Shown here: piece after piece, positions 1 through 8,756 of the stretch
Position numbering within the stretch: position 1 is the stretch's first letter
Layout: every line of letters starts with the position of its first letter
NCBI RefSeq assembly: GCF_030063245.1
Contig: NZ_JASISR010000002.1
Span: 186,001 to 250,000 of the forward strand
Length of the DNA: 64,000 nt
Source: Paenarthrobacter sp. PH39-S1
GTDB lineage: Bacteria > Actinomycetota > Actinomycetes > Actinomycetales > Micrococcaceae
Direction of reading: 5' to 3'
Translations under genes and position numbers: made by a program
The notes under the pieces: model-generated
The model's input: the letters and a program-made list of their open reading frames with translations, nothing else
Told to the model about the DNA's origin: nothing
Databases searched by the model: none

Positions 1-2
1 TC

Positions 3-170
3 ACGTACTCGATCGCCAACGGACTGGGTGCGGGGTTCATCGCCTACGTGCTGATCCGCACCGTTCAGGGCCGGGTGAAGGACATCCATCCGCTGATGTG
101 GGCGGTGGCGGCGGCGTTTGTGCTCTTCTTCGGTATCGGACCCGTCGAGCAGCTCTTCGGCGTGAGCTGA
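3..170 (+). CDS. NCS2-family purine permease, C-terminal fragment
   Basis: Only the last 55 codons lie in the window; the gene enters from the left edge. The fragment reads as a hydrophobic end of an AzgA/GhxP-type nucleobase:cation symporter. It contains the conserved stretch SIANGLGAGFIAYVLIR, a short basic loop (GRVKDIHPLMW) and a last membrane segment. The family imports adenine, guanine or hypoxanthine across the cytoplasmic membrane; substrate cannot be judged from this fragment. It ends about 200 bases before hutG, separated by a long inverted repeat, so it is probably not in the hut transcription unit. Confidence 0.75.
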   Translation, partial: TYSIANGLGAGFIAYVLIRTVQGRVKDIHPLMWAVAAAFVLFFGIGPVEQLFGVS

Positions 171-229
171 CCACAGCCGCACCCGCGTCACCCGCCGCAC
201 CCGCGACCCCTATCATCGAAATCGCATTT

Positions 230-258
230 GCTGCCATGTTTTTGTCAAACATGGCAGC
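230..258. repeat. 12-bp perfect inverted repeat upstream of hutG
   Basis: GCTGCCATGTTT and AAACATGGCAGC are perfect complements separated by five bases (ttgtc). The hairpin lies 60 bases after the permease stop and about 115 bases before the hutG start. No clear T-tract follows on the + strand, so it could be an operator for a dimeric regulator as well as a terminator. It does not resemble the GGTATCCCAG palindromes near the IclR gene. Confidence 0.5.
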
Positions 259-372
259 CAGATGCGTCATCACTCCAAAAATATGGGGGCAGACCGGCTG
301 CGGTCCGGGATTCCGGACGGGTGTTGCCGCGGCGCGGTGGCTTAACGGTCCGGTATGAGGTGAGGTGGAAGG

Positions 373-1368
373 ATGGATTTCCCTGCTTTGATCATTGATA
401 CTCCCCCGCAGGCGTGGACCGGGCGCGACGACGGCGACGGCGCTGAGCACCGCCGCTGGTGGCAGTCCGTCACGCCCGCCCCAAGCGCGCAGACCGAGCC
501 GTCCGGAATCAACCGTGCGACGCCGGCTTCCCATCCGTCGCACGATGCACGCCCGGTGGTGCTGCTGGGCTTTCGCAGTGAGGAGGGGGTGCACCGCAAT
601 CAGGGGCGGGTGGGCGCTGCGGCCGCTCCGGGGGAAATCCGCGCCGCTTTGGGTTCCCTTGCATTCCATGCCGACCGCCGTGTGCACGACGCCGGCGATG
701 TCGTTGTCGCCGGCTCCGCACTGGAAGCCGGCCAGGAGCGCGCAGGCGCTGCGGTGACTGCCCTGCTGGATGCCGGCGCGTTCACCCTGGTCCTGGGTGG
801 TGGCCACGAAACCGCCTTCGCGAGCTATCTCGGAGTCGCCGCCACGGCACGGGTCCGCGGCGGCGCGCGGCTGGGCATACTCAACCTGGACGCACACTTC
901 GATCTGCGCGATGAGCCCGTCCCGAGCTCCGGCACGCCGTTCCTGCAGATAGCCCACGCCGAAGCCGCCAACGGACGCAGCCTCAACTACGCCGTCGTTG
1001 GCATCAGCGAACCGAACAATACCCGGGCACTCTTCCACACTGCGGACCGTCTGGACGTGAAATACCTGCCGGACGAGGACTGCACGGCGGAACGCACCCG
1101 GGAATTTGTCGAATCCTTCCTGGCCACGGTGGACGTTCTGTACCTGACCATCGATCTGGACGTGCTCCCCGCCTCGGTCGCCCCGGGCGTCAGCGCACCG
1201 GCTGCGTACGGCGTTCCGCTGGCGGTCATTGCCGCCGTCTGCCGCCAGGTTGCCGCGAGCGGCAAGCTGTTCCACGCCGACGTGGCCGAGCTGAACCCGG
1301 AGTTCGACATAGACCAGCGCACCGCCAAGGTGGCGGCACGGTTGGTCACCACGCTGATGGCGGGCTGA
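373..1368 (+). CDS. hutG: Formimidoylglutamase HutG
   Basis: Arginase/agmatinase-superfamily enzyme of 331 residues that hydrolyses N-formimino-L-glutamate to glutamate and formamide, the last step of histidine degradation. Manganese-binding motifs are all present: GGGHE at residues 142-146, NLDAHFD at 171-177, and the DLDVLPAS motif near residue 258. The start ATG is preceded by GAGGTGGAAGG. The gene runs on + while hutU and hutH run on - to its right, so the pathway is split between units. An imidazolonepropionase gene (hutI) is not in the window and may lie to the left or elsewhere. The bases GGTCCGGTAT just before the start resemble half of the operator found near the IclR gene. Confidence 0.9.
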   Translation: MDFPALIIDTPPQAWTGRDDGDGAEHRRWWQSVTPAPSAQTEPSGINRATPASHPSHDARPVVLLGFRSEEGVHRNQGRVGAAAAPGEIRAALGSLAFHADRRVHDAGDVVVAGSALEAGQERAGAAVTALLDAGAFTLVLGGGHETAFASYLGVAATARVRGGARLGILNLDAHFDLRDEPVPSSGTPFLQIAHAEAANGRSLNYAVVGISEPNNTRALFHTADRLDVKYLPDEDCTAERTREFVESFLATVDVLYLTIDLDVLPASVAPGVSAPAAYGVPLAVIAAVCRQVAASGKLFHADVAELNPEFDIDQRTAKVAARLVTTLMAG

Positions 1369-1588
1369 GAGCCGTTGCCGAGGCCCACGCAGTTAGAGAG
1401 CCCTGCTGGCGTCGCCGCCGTCGGCCGTGCCAACCGCCTTTACGCTGGCCCGAGTACCTGGTAGCCAAGCTGGGCGTTGTAGCCGTGGATTTCACGGGTG
1501 CCCAGGCAGCCTACCTTTGAGCCGGTCCCCGCGGCAGGCGCCGTAGTTTCGGTCATCCCCGCCGCCCGAAATAAGGGCGCCTTAAAGG

Positions 1589-1888
1589 TCACTGCATCCG
1601 GCGCACGCGGACGCCGTCGTCGGCCACGAACAGCAGGCGGTCTGAGGAGCCAAAGGGCCCGATCCAGAGGACGTTCCCGCTGAGCGAAACATCGTCGACA
1701 TAGCCGGCGCAGACCACCTCGGCACCCCTGACGATTTCAACGCTTTCACCGATCACCAAGCAGGCCCAGCTCTTTAACTTCGCCCCTGCCATCGAGGGCT
1801 CCTTCGAGGCTTCCGCTCCCGGGATCAGCGTGGTGCAGTCCGCCGCTGCCACGCGATCCTGCCCGGTGGCATCAGTTGGGTCTGTCAT
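1589..1888 (-). CDS. Small conserved hypothetical protein downstream of hutH
   Basis: Product of 99 residues with no recognised family. The start is supported by AAGGAG seven bases upstream of the ATG; a second in-frame ATG 33 codons later is possible. The C-terminal two thirds (from about residue 38) is rich in beta-branched residues with short polar turns (VEIVRGAEVVCAGYVDDV), suggesting a small all-beta, SH3-like fold. There is no signal peptide or membrane segment. It lies 106 bases downstream of hutH on the same strand, so it may be the last gene of the hutUH unit, but no functional link can be shown. Confidence 0.6.
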   Translation of the reverse strand: MTDPTDATGQDRVAAADCTTLIPGAEASKEPSMAGAKLKSWACLVIGESVEIVRGAEVVCAGYVDDVSLSGNVLWIGPFGSSDRLLFVADDGVRVRRMQ

Positions 1889-1994
1889 GAGGCAACTCCT
1901 TCGTTGCGGGCACGATGATGGCGGGGCGCCGCACTCCGCCGGCAGTAGCGGCAGAGCGCGGCGTCGGGTCAGGCCGCTGCTTTCGGTCCGGGTG

Positions 1995-3569
1995 TTAGTT
2001 GAGCGGGCCGACAACGGACTCCGCGGCGGCGCGGATGGCACCCGCAGCGACCAACCGGTCTGCTTCCTCCAGCTCAGGGGAGAGGAACCGGTCGGCGCCG
2101 GGGCCGGCCACGCTCCCCCGCAGTACCGCAAGCACCGCGGCGGCGGCCGGTCCCGGCTGCAGCGGGGCGCGCATATCGATGGCCCTCGCCGCCGTCACCA
2201 GCTCGATGGCCAGGACGCGGCGCAGGTTCTCCACGGAACGGCGCAGCTTGCGGGCCGCGTGCCAGCCCATCGACACATGGTCTTCCTGCATTGCCGAGCT
2301 CGGAATGGAGTCGACCGAGGCCGGGACGGCCAGCCGTTTGCTGTCCGAAACCAGGCCCGCCTGCGTGTACTGGGCGATCATCAAGCCGGAATCAACGCCC
2401 GGGTCGCCGGCCAGGAACGCGGGCAAACCGTGCGAGCGGGCCGGATCCAGCATCCGGTCCGTGCGGCGCTCTGCAATCGAGGCGACATCCGCGGCAACGA
2501 TGGCCAGGAAGTCCAAAACGTAGGCCACGGGTGCGCCATGGAAGTTACCATTGGAGCTCACACGCCCGTCCGGCAGCACTACGGGATTGTCGATGGTGGC
2601 GGCAAGCTCACGCGTGGCCACCAGGTAGGCATGGTCCACGGTGTCCCGGGCGGCACCAGCGACCTGGGGTGCGCAGCGCAGCGAGTAGGCGTCCTGGACC
2701 CTGCTGTCCCCGACACGGTGCGAGGCAACAATCGCCGAGCCGGAGAGGACGCGGAACATATTGTCCGCGCTCGCCGCCTGCCCCGGATGCGGGCGAAGGG
2801 CCGCATGCAGCTCCGGCAGGAACACCTGGTCCGTCCCCAGCAGGCCCTCCACCGACAGCGCCGCGGTGATGTCCGCCGTCGCCAGCAGTTCACGCAGGTC
2901 CGCGATGGCCATCAGCAGCATGCCCAGCATGCCGTCCGTGCCGTTGACCAGCGCCAGGCCCTCCTTCTCGGCCAGCACCACCGGCTCAATCCCGGCCCCG
3001 GCCAACAGGTCCGAGACCGGTCGCCCGGAGCCGCCGAAGAGCGTCCCGTCCGGTCCGGTTGCCTCGCCCTCGCCCATCAGCACCAGCGCGCAATGCGAGA
3101 GCGGGGCCAGGTCTCCCGAGCAGCCCAGTGAGCCGAACTCGCGGACCACAGGGGTGATCCCAGCGTTCAGCACGTCCACCATGGTCTGCACCACGACCGG
3201 ACGGATGCCGGTGCGGCCGGAGGCGAGCGTCTTGGCGCGCAGGAACATCAGCGCCCGGACCACCTCACGCTCCACCGCCGGTCCCATGCCCGCCGAGTGA
3301 CTGCGGATCAGCGATTTCTGCAGCTGGGTCCGCATATCCGCCGGAATGTGCCGGTTGGCAAGTGCGCCAAAGCCGGTGGAGATGCCGTAGGCCGGAACAT
3401 CCGAATGCGCCAGCCGATCGATGTGGGCGCGGACCTTGGCAACGGCGTCCAACGCTTCCTGTGTGATGGTCACCTTGGCATCGTGGCGGGCGACGGCGAT
3501 AACGTCTTCCAGCGTGACGCCGGCACCGGAGAGCAGCACTTCGCGGGTTTCGAGAACTTCTGTCGTCAT
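1995..3569 (-). CDS. hutH: Histidine ammonia-lyase HutH
   Basis: Aromatic amino acid lyase of 524 residues, converting L-histidine to trans-urocanate and ammonia, the first step of histidine catabolism. The MIO-cofactor region reads GSLGCSGDLAPLSHCAL near residues 146-162. The tripeptide that cyclises is thus Cys-Ser-Gly rather than the usual Ala-Ser-Gly; the same variant is known from the Streptomyces enzyme, so it is not a defect. Other conserved blocks include YGISTGFG near residue 60 and ENFRRVLA-type C-terminal sequence. The start is supported by AAGGTAAG upstream of the ATG. It follows hutU by 70 bases on the same strand and is most likely co-transcribed with it. Confidence 0.96.
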   Translation of the reverse strand: MTTEVLETREVLLSGAGVTLEDVIAVARHDAKVTITQEALDAVAKVRAHIDRLAHSDVPAYGISTGFGALANRHIPADMRTQLQKSLIRSHSAGMGPAVEREVVRALMFLRAKTLASGRTGIRPVVVQTMVDVLNAGITPVVREFGSLGCSGDLAPLSHCALVLMGEGEATGPDGTLFGGSGRPVSDLLAGAGIEPVVLAEKEGLALVNGTDGMLGMLLMAIADLRELLATADITAALSVEGLLGTDQVFLPELHAALRPHPGQAASADNMFRVLSGSAIVASHRVGDSRVQDAYSLRCAPQVAGAARDTVDHAYLVATRELAATIDNPVVLPDGRVSSNGNFHGAPVAYVLDFLAIVAADVASIAERRTDRMLDPARSHGLPAFLAGDPGVDSGLMIAQYTQAGLVSDSKRLAVPASVDSIPSSAMQEDHVSMGWHAARKLRRSVENLRRVLAIELVTAARAIDMRAPLQPGPAAAAVLAVLRGSVAGPGADRFLSPELEEADRLVAAGAIRAAAESVVGPLN

Positions 3570-3639
3570 GATTACTTACCTTCTGCGTTGTGTGGTGGTT
3601 CCGCCGATCGAGCGAGCACCAGGTGCTCCCTCGACGGGG

Positions 3640-5349
3640 TTATTTGCCTTCGGACATCGGGATGCGGACGCCGCGCTCTTGGGCCACCTCGATGGCACGG
3701 TCGTAGCCGGCGTCGGCGTGCCGGATCACGCCCATGCCCGGATCGTTAGTCAACAAGCGTTCCAGTTTCTGCCCGGCCAGTTCGGTGCCGTCGGCGACGG
3801 AGACCTGGCCGGCGTGGATGGACCGGCCGATTCCCACGCCGCCGCCGTGATGGATGGAGACCCAGGTGGCTCCGGACGCGGTGTTGAGAAGTGCATTCAG
3901 CAGCGGCCAGTCGGCAATGGCATCCGAGCCGTCCGCCATCGCTTCGGTTTCGCGGTAGGGGGAGGCCACGGACCCGGAATCCAAATGGTCACGGCCGATC
4001 ACGATGGGTGCCTTGACCTTGCCATCGGCCACCAGTTTGTTGAACAGCACGCCGGCCTTGGCCCGCTCGCCGTAACCAAGCCAGCAGATGCGGGCCGGCA
4101 AACCTTCGAATTCCACATGCTTCTGCGCAGCATCGAGCCAGCGGTGCAGATGGGCGTTGTCCGGGAAGAGCTCTTTGAGCGCCTCGTCGGTGACGCGGAT
4201 GTCCTCCGGATCGCCGGACAGGGCCACCCAGCGGAACGGCCCCATACCCTCGCAAAAGAGCGGGCGGATGTAGGCGGGTACGAACCCGGGGAATTCGAAC
4301 GCCCGGTTGTAGCCGCCCTTGCGCGCCTCGTCGCGGATCGAGTTGCCGTAGTCAAAGACCTCGGCGCCGGCATCCTGGAATTCCACCATCGCCTGCACCT
4401 GGTTGGCCATCGACGTCTGGGCCTTTTTGGTGAATCCGTCCGGATCCGCACCGGCCTCACGCTGCCATTCATCCATCGCGATACCCTCGGGGAGGTAGCT
4501 GAGCGGATCATGTGCGCTGGTCTGATCCGTGACAATGTCAATCGTCAGTTCACCGGCCTTGTGCCGACGCAGCAGCTCAGGGAACACCTCGGCGGCGTTG
4601 CCGACATAGCCGACCGACAGCGGCCGCTTTTCCTCCTTCGCGGCGAGCACCTTGGCGACTGCGGCATCCAGGTCCGTTTCGACGTCGTCGAGGTAGCGCT
4701 TGCCGGCACGACGGCGCAGGCGCGTCTCGTCGACGTCGACAATCAGGCAGGCGCCACCGTTGAGGGTGACGGCCAGCGGCTGGGCGCCGCCCATACCACC
4801 GCAGCCGCCGGTCAAGGTCAGCGTGCCCGCGAGGGTGCCTCCCTGGGCTGCGAACTTCTTGGCGCCAATGGCGGCGAAGGTTTCGTAGGTACCCTGCAGA
4901 ATGCCCTGTGTGCCGATGTAGATCCAGGAGCCGGCGGTCATCTGGCCGTACATCATCAGGCCCTCGGCCTCGAGGCGGCGGAATTCCGGCCAGTTCGCCC
5001 AGTCGCCGACCAGATTCGAGTTGGCCAGCAGGACGCGGGGCGCCCACTCGTTGGTGCGGAAGACACCCACCGGCTTACCGGACTGGACCAGGAGCGTCTC
5101 ATCCTTTTCCAGCGTGGTGAGGGTGCGCGTGATCGCGTCGAAGGCGTCCCAGCTGCGGACGGCGCGGCCGGTGCCACCGTAGACCACCAGATCATCAGGG
5201 CGCTCCGCAACCTCCGGATCCAGGTTGTTCATCAGCATGCGCAACGGAGCTTCCGTCTGCCAGCTCTTCGCCGTCAGCTCGGTGCCGCGCGGGGCCTTCA
5301 CCGGACGGGCGCCCTGGGAAAAATCGACGCCTCTGCGATCCTGTGCCAT
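3640..5349 (-). CDS. hutU: Urocanate hydratase HutU
   Basis: Cytoplasmic NAD-dependent urocanase of 569 residues, converting urocanate to 4-imidazolone-5-propionate. Family landmarks include [16 protein letters not shown] near the N-terminus, the NAD-binding [11 protein letters not shown] stretch, and the catalytic-cysteine segment [11 protein letters not shown]. The chosen start ([10 protein letters not shown]) has AGGAG six bases upstream; an upstream in-frame ATG lacks such a site. It is the first gene of a - strand unit hutU-hutH. A palindrome matching the proposed IclR operator lies about 100 bases upstream, between it and the regulator gene. Confidence 0.96.
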   Translation of the reverse strand: MAQDRRGVDFSQGARPVKAPRGTELTAKSWQTEAPLRMLMNNLDPEVAERPDDLVVYGGTGRAVRSWDAFDAITRTLTTLEKDETLLVQSGKPVGVFRTNEWAPRVLLANSNLVGDWANWPEFRRLEAEGLMMYGQMTAGSWIYIGTQGILQGTYETFAAIGAKKFAAQGGTLAGTLTLTGGCGGMGGAQPLAVTLNGGACLIVDVDETRLRRRAGKRYLDDVETDLDAAVAKVLAAKEEKRPLSVGYVGNAAEVFPELLRRHKAGELTIDIVTDQTSAHDPLSYLPEGIAMDEWQREAGADPDGFTKKAQTSMANQVQAMVEFQDAGAEVFDYGNSIRDEARKGGYNRAFEFPGFVPAYIRPLFCEGMGPFRWVALSGDPEDIRVTDEALKELFPDNAHLHRWLDAAQKHVEFEGLPARICWLGYGERAKAGVLFNKLVADGKVKAPIVIGRDHLDSGSVASPYRETEAMADGSDAIADWPLLNALLNTASGATWVSIHHGGGVGIGRSIHAGQVSVADGTELAGQKLERLLTNDPGMGVIRHADAGYDRAIEVAQERGVRIPMSEGK

Positions 5350-5446
5350 CTCGACTCCTAAAACTGTGTTGGGGGAAGAAAAAGTCTTATGTATCAATCA
5401 AACAACGTGAGGAGGCGCACACCAAGGAATTTTCCACGGGAGTCGT

Positions 5447-5458
5447 CCGGTATCCCAG
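5447..5458. promoter_or_regulatory. Candidate IclR operator upstream of hutU
   Basis: CCGGTATCCCAG is an imperfect palindrome (CYGGNATNCCRG) followed by AC. The same motif occurs twice upstream of the IclR gene. On the strand of hutU it lies about 100 bases upstream of the start codon, where a repressor or activator of the hutUH unit could sit. Assignment is by motif sharing only. Confidence 0.5.
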
Positions 5459-5506
5459 ACTCCAGACCCGCCGTGCAAGGGATGCTCCATTCAGGCCCCG
5501 AGCGGG

Positions 5507-6301
5507 TCAGACTGAGGGGCGGCCGTGGATCCGGTGCGAGAGATCGTCCGCCACCTTCTGCACCCGCCGGGCCAACTCGGGCCACCGGTCGGCCGGGACC
5601 TTCTCCTCCAAAAAGGTCACGGCCACTGCCGCCGTCGGCCAGCCGACGTGGTCCGTGACGGCGGCGGCCACGGACCCGAACCCGGCAGTGACCTCTCCGT
5701 TTTCGGTGGCGTAGCCGCGCTGCCGCACCTGATCCAGGTGGGACTGCAGCGCCGAATACTTCAAAATCGGGGAATCTGTTTCGGTGCGGCTGCTGAAAGC
5801 GGCCGCATTCGGATACAGCGCCCGCACCTGGGACTTCGGCAGAGCGGCCAAAATGGCCCTGCCGCTCGCGGTCAGGTGGCTCGGCAGCCGGACCCCAACA
5901 TCGGTCACCAGCGAGGGCCGGTTCTTAGCACGTTCCTCCACGACGTACAGCACATCACGCCCGTGCAGGACGGCCAGGTGCGCACTCTCGCCGATCACGT
6001 CAACCAGGGACGCCAGCATCGGACGTCCCAGCCGGGACAATGGCTCCTGGCGGGAATACGCGCTGCTGAGCTCAAAGGCACTGATGCCCAGCCCGTAGCG
6101 TTGCTCCTCATGCAGATGGAGCACAAAACCGCTTTGTTCCATCACCCCGAGCAGGTGATAGACACTGGAGCGCGGCAGATCCAGGGCGGTGGCGATGGTG
6201 GATGCCGCCAACGGCCCGCGCTTGGAGGCCAGAAGTTTCAGAATCCGCAGGGTGTTTTCGGCCGCCGGAACCTTGGATGCTGCTTTGGCTGTGCCGCTCA
6301 T
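5507..6301 (-). CDS. IclR-family regulator, probable hut regulator
   Basis: Regulator of 264 residues. The N-terminus carries a winged helix-turn-helix (about residues 10-70, ENTLRILKLLASKRGPLAAS then the recognition region DLPRSSVYHLLGVMEQ). It is followed by the IclR effector-binding domain (about 85-255, with LPSHLTASGRAILAALP and GYATENGEVTAGFGSVAA). The start ATG has GAGGA five bases upstream. It lies immediately upstream of hutU in the same direction with 157 bases between them. Position and shared palindromes upstream of both genes suggest it controls hut expression and its own. The effector (urocanate or histidine) is a guess from context. Confidence 0.85.
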   Translation of the reverse strand: MSGTAKAASKVPAAENTLRILKLLASKRGPLAASTIATALDLPRSSVYHLLGVMEQSGFVLHLHEEQRYGLGISAFELSSAYSRQEPLSRLGRPMLASLVDVIGESAHLAVLHGRDVLYVVEERAKNRPSLVTDVGVRLPSHLTASGRAILAALPKSQVRALYPNAAAFSSRTETDSPILKYSALQSHLDQVRQRGYATENGEVTAGFGSVAAAVTDHVGWPTAAVAVTFLEEKVPADRWPELARRVQKVADDLSHRIHGRPSV

Positions 6302-6358
6302 GAAGTCCTCACTGTGGAAAAGCCCTAACGTGGAAAGTGGAGCCGAAGGGGACCGGCT

Positions 6359-6440
6359 GTCCGGGATACCGTACCCAAGCCTCCCCCGCCCGGTCCGTCC
6401 CATCAGAACAATGGAACCACTGGAGCGTCTGGAATACCAG
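6359..6440. promoter_or_regulatory. Two candidate IclR operators upstream of the regulator gene
   Basis: GTCCGGGATACC at 6359-6370 and CTGGAATACCAG at 6429-6440 share the palindrome CYGGNATNCCRG with the site at 5447-5458. Read on the opposite strand they become GGTATCCCGGAC and GGTATTCCAGAC, against GGTATCCCAGAC at the third site. They lie 58 and 128 bases upstream of the regulator start, fitting autoregulation. Confidence 0.5.
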
Positions 6441-6562
6441 ATACCGGGCACAAACAGTCCCCCTCGCCGCGCGTCTCTCATCACAGACACCGATGCCCCG
6501 TGAGTGTGATCACAGGGTCATCGTCCGTGGTGAGCTGGGTAGCGGCACATTTTCCACAGATG

Positions 6563-7675
6563 TTAGGTATGCAGATGCAAGCAGCTACTTCCACGCTGAG
6601 CAGGGGGGCTCAACGTCCGCCAGCCGGGGCCTGGAGAGAGCAGAGCTGGTTGACGAAACCGCGCCTCTGCCGGTGGTCGTTGAACGGGAGAAAGTGACGA
6701 CGACGGCGTAGCGGGCGGGGAGCGCCATGGAACCTCACCTTTAAGGACGTCCGGGCCGGCGTCCCGGGGGGCGCGACACGATGTGGTACTTGTCGCACAG
6801 TCCGTGACCGAACAGGTGGCGCCCGACGGCGCTCCCACATAGACAATCGGCAGATCTCCATCGGTCTCGATGGCATCGCCACCGCCGTTGCGGCTGTGAT
6901 AGCCGGTGGAGAAGTGGCGCACGGTGTAGACCATGGCGTTAACGCTCCGCAGCGCGGCGACCACACGATCGCGTTCCTGATCGGTGTTCTCGGCTATTTT
7001 GTGGGTGATTTGAAAGGTAAACAAGGAAAGGCCCACCTTCCTGTCGAATGTCGCTGCCCCGACCAGATTAACGTCGAAGCCGCCGGGCAGTTTCCAGCCC
7101 GGCGGACACGACCAGAACCGCACATGGTGGCGCTGGGAGGGGCTCCCGTGCACCTGCTGTTCGAACGCCAGCGTCTGTTTAAGTCCAAAAACGAAAAGCG
7201 GGCTGACCGGTGCGGAGGGATAGCTGCGGCGCAGCAGCGACGCCCGGATGATGTGCCTGCTGCTCCCGAGGGTGACCGGGTCCGCCTCCGTCCAGCCTGC
7301 CGCAAGCATGGCGGCCTGCAGTTCCTCCGGCGCGCCGATTACCGCCAGGTTGACCGGGTCACCGAGCAGCCCGTCAACAGTCCGGATCCTGCCGATGAAA
7401 TAGTCCGGGACATAGATCCGGGCGAGGATCCGGTTCAGCCGTGGTAGCAGGATGTAGGAGGCCAGCACCCAGATGGCCAGGAAACCCCAAAGCTGCCGGC
7501 CGCCGTCGTCGATCTCTGCGAGCAGGAGCCAGTAAATGGCCCAGCCGACAAACAGCGTGCTGACGAAGGCAAAGACGCGTTGGAGCCAGAGAACCGCGGT
7601 GCTGGCCGCCCGCCGGTACCAGCGCAGTTCAGCGCCTCCCGGACTTGGAGTTTGGGGAGTCCGCCGGCTGTCCAT
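6563..7675 (-). CDS. LssY_C-like membrane-associated protein with aberrant C-terminal tail
   Basis: Protein of 370 residues in the current reading. Two membrane segments lie at about 28-50 and 60-78. They are followed by an LssY C-terminal-type domain with its typical blocks: IYVPDYFIGRIRTVDGLLGD, SYPSAPVSPLFVFG, HHVRFWSCP, FSTGYHSRNGGGD and DGDLPIVYV. Homologues as I recall them end soon after that last motif, but here the frame stays open for about 89 more residues (6563-6832). This tail is Pro/Ser/Arg-rich with weaker third-position GC, as expected for non-coding sequence read through. A lost stop or a late frameshift is likely. The function of the family is not established. Confidence 0.7.
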   Translation of the reverse strand: MDSRRTPQTPSPGGAELRWYRRAASTAVLWLQRVFAFVSTLFVGWAIYWLLLAEIDDGGRQLWGFLAIWVLASYILLPRLNRILARIYVPDYFIGRIRTVDGLLGDPVNLAVIGAPEELQAAMLAAGWTEADPVTLGSSRHIIRASLLRRSYPSAPVSPLFVFGLKQTLAFEQQVHGSPSQRHHVRFWSCPPGWKLPGGFDVNLVGAATFDRKVGLSLFTFQITHKIAENTDQERDRVVAALRSVNAMVYTVRHFSTGYHSRNGGGDAIETDGDLPIVYVGAPSGATCSVTDCATSTTSCRAPRDAGPDVLKGEVPWRSPPATPSSSLSPVQRPPAEARFRQPALLSPGPGWRTLSPPAQRGSSCLHLHT

Positions 7676-7714
7676 GGCCCCATTATGGCCGGGAACGGTG
7701 CAGCAGACGCCGGA

Positions 7715-8590
7715 TCAGGGGGCAGATTTGTCCGTCAGTACCTGTGCCGTTCGCCCGAAGCTGCGCACCTGGGAGTCGTTCCACAGGTGGGCCGGTACTG
7801 CGCCGGCCAGCAGCTCCCGGGGCAGCGTCGGACTTTGGCCCAGCGGCGAGTCGCTGCCGGCAATGATGATATTGCCGTAGCGCCGGCCCTTCAGCATGGC
7901 CGGATCAGCAATGGCCGCCGTGTGCTGGAACGCACCGCTGATGGTCGCCGCCTCGCGGCGCGCCAGGGTCAATGCCGGGGCATCCCCGCAGTTGACGACG
8001 TATACCCCCCCGGGGGCCAGAACCCGTCGGACCTGGCCGATGAACTCCGCGGTGGTGAGCGGTTTCGGCGTGAATGCACCGGCGAAGACATCCCGGATGA
8101 TCAGGTCGCGACTCGCGTCCGCCAGCGATTCGGTGACCAGCCGCGCCTCACCGACCCGGATTTTCAACAGCGGCGCACGAGGCAGATCGAACCAGCTGCG
8201 TACATATTCCGCCAGTTTCGCATCGATTTCCACCACGACGTTGCGTGATTCCGGATACACGGCCACCAGATAACGTGCCATGGAGCAGGCGGCCCCGCCC
8301 AGATGCAGCGCGCGGAGTTTGTCCCTGGACCACCCGGAGGGGACCGGCCAGCGGCTTTGAACCAGGGCCATGATCCAGCGCATATATTCAAAATCCAGCC
8401 GCAACGGATCCGCCAGATCCACGTGTGAGCTCTGCACGCCGTTGAGTTTGAGCAGCCAGCCGTTGGGGTTGTCGCCGTCCGGGATCAGCTCGGCCCGTCC
8501 GGTATCGATCTCATAGGTCCCCGCGGCCGGTCCCCCGGAGCCACCGGACGGCGACTCAACGCCAGCCTTGGGCGTCCGTTGCCTCCCCAT
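7715..8590 (-). CDS. Spermidine synthase-like (polyamine aminopropyltransferase-fold) protein
   Basis: Protein of 291 residues with the Rossmann methyltransferase-like fold of spermidine synthases. The nucleotide-binding start reads ALHLGGAACSMARYL near residue 95, followed by VVVEIDAKLAEYVRSWF, then DLIIRDVFAG, and a GQVRRVLAPGGVYVVNCGD strand-turn. Classical spermidine synthases need a DD(E/D) motif for polyamine binding; here it is DVFAG, so true aminopropyl transfer is uncertain. Such actinobacterial proteins are commonly annotated as spermidine synthase-like. The start has GGAGGA about nine bases upstream. Its stop lies 40 bases from the start of the LssY_C-like gene on the same strand. 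Confidence 0.75.
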   Translation of the reverse strand: MGRQRTPKAGVESPSGGSGGPAAGTYEIDTGRAELIPDGDNPNGWLLKLNGVQSSHVDLADPLRLDFEYMRWIMALVQSRWPVPSGWSRDKLRALHLGGAACSMARYLVAVYPESRNVVVEIDAKLAEYVRSWFDLPRAPLLKIRVGEARLVTESLADASRDLIIRDVFAGAFTPKPLTTAEFIGQVRRVLAPGGVYVVNCGDAPALTLARREAATISGAFQHTAAIADPAMLKGRRYGNIIIAGSDSPLGQSPTLPRELLAGAVPAHLWNDSQVRSFGRTAQVLTDKSAP

Positions 8591-8756
8591 CAGCGCCGTC
8601 CTCCGGCTGCGTTGGCGCCCGTTGCGGGGGCGCGGGCGGGTTCAGTGGTCATCAGGAAAGGTTAGCCGATTTCACCGCGAGATCGGCTACGTCGAGTAAC
8701 GGGGGTAATGGGGAGATCTGCCCCACCAGTGTCCGCGTTGCCGGCAGGCGTGGGGC

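Noticed and set aside
1995-3569. HutH as an inactive enzyme because of Cys in place of Ala in the MIO motif
   Set aside because: The same Cys-Ser-Gly variant is known in active Streptomyces HutH.
37-5361. Long open frames antisense to hutG, hutH and hutU (up to about 650 codons)
   Set aside because: They lie opposite clear enzymes, have Arg/Gly/Ala-rich non-family sequence and arise from GC-rich codon bias.
6585-6728. Possible 47-residue gene on - with AAGGTGAGG upstream of an ATG inside the LssY_C tail region
   Set aside because: The signal is attractive but the product has no recognisable features, and the second half has poor codon character. Not enough to call.
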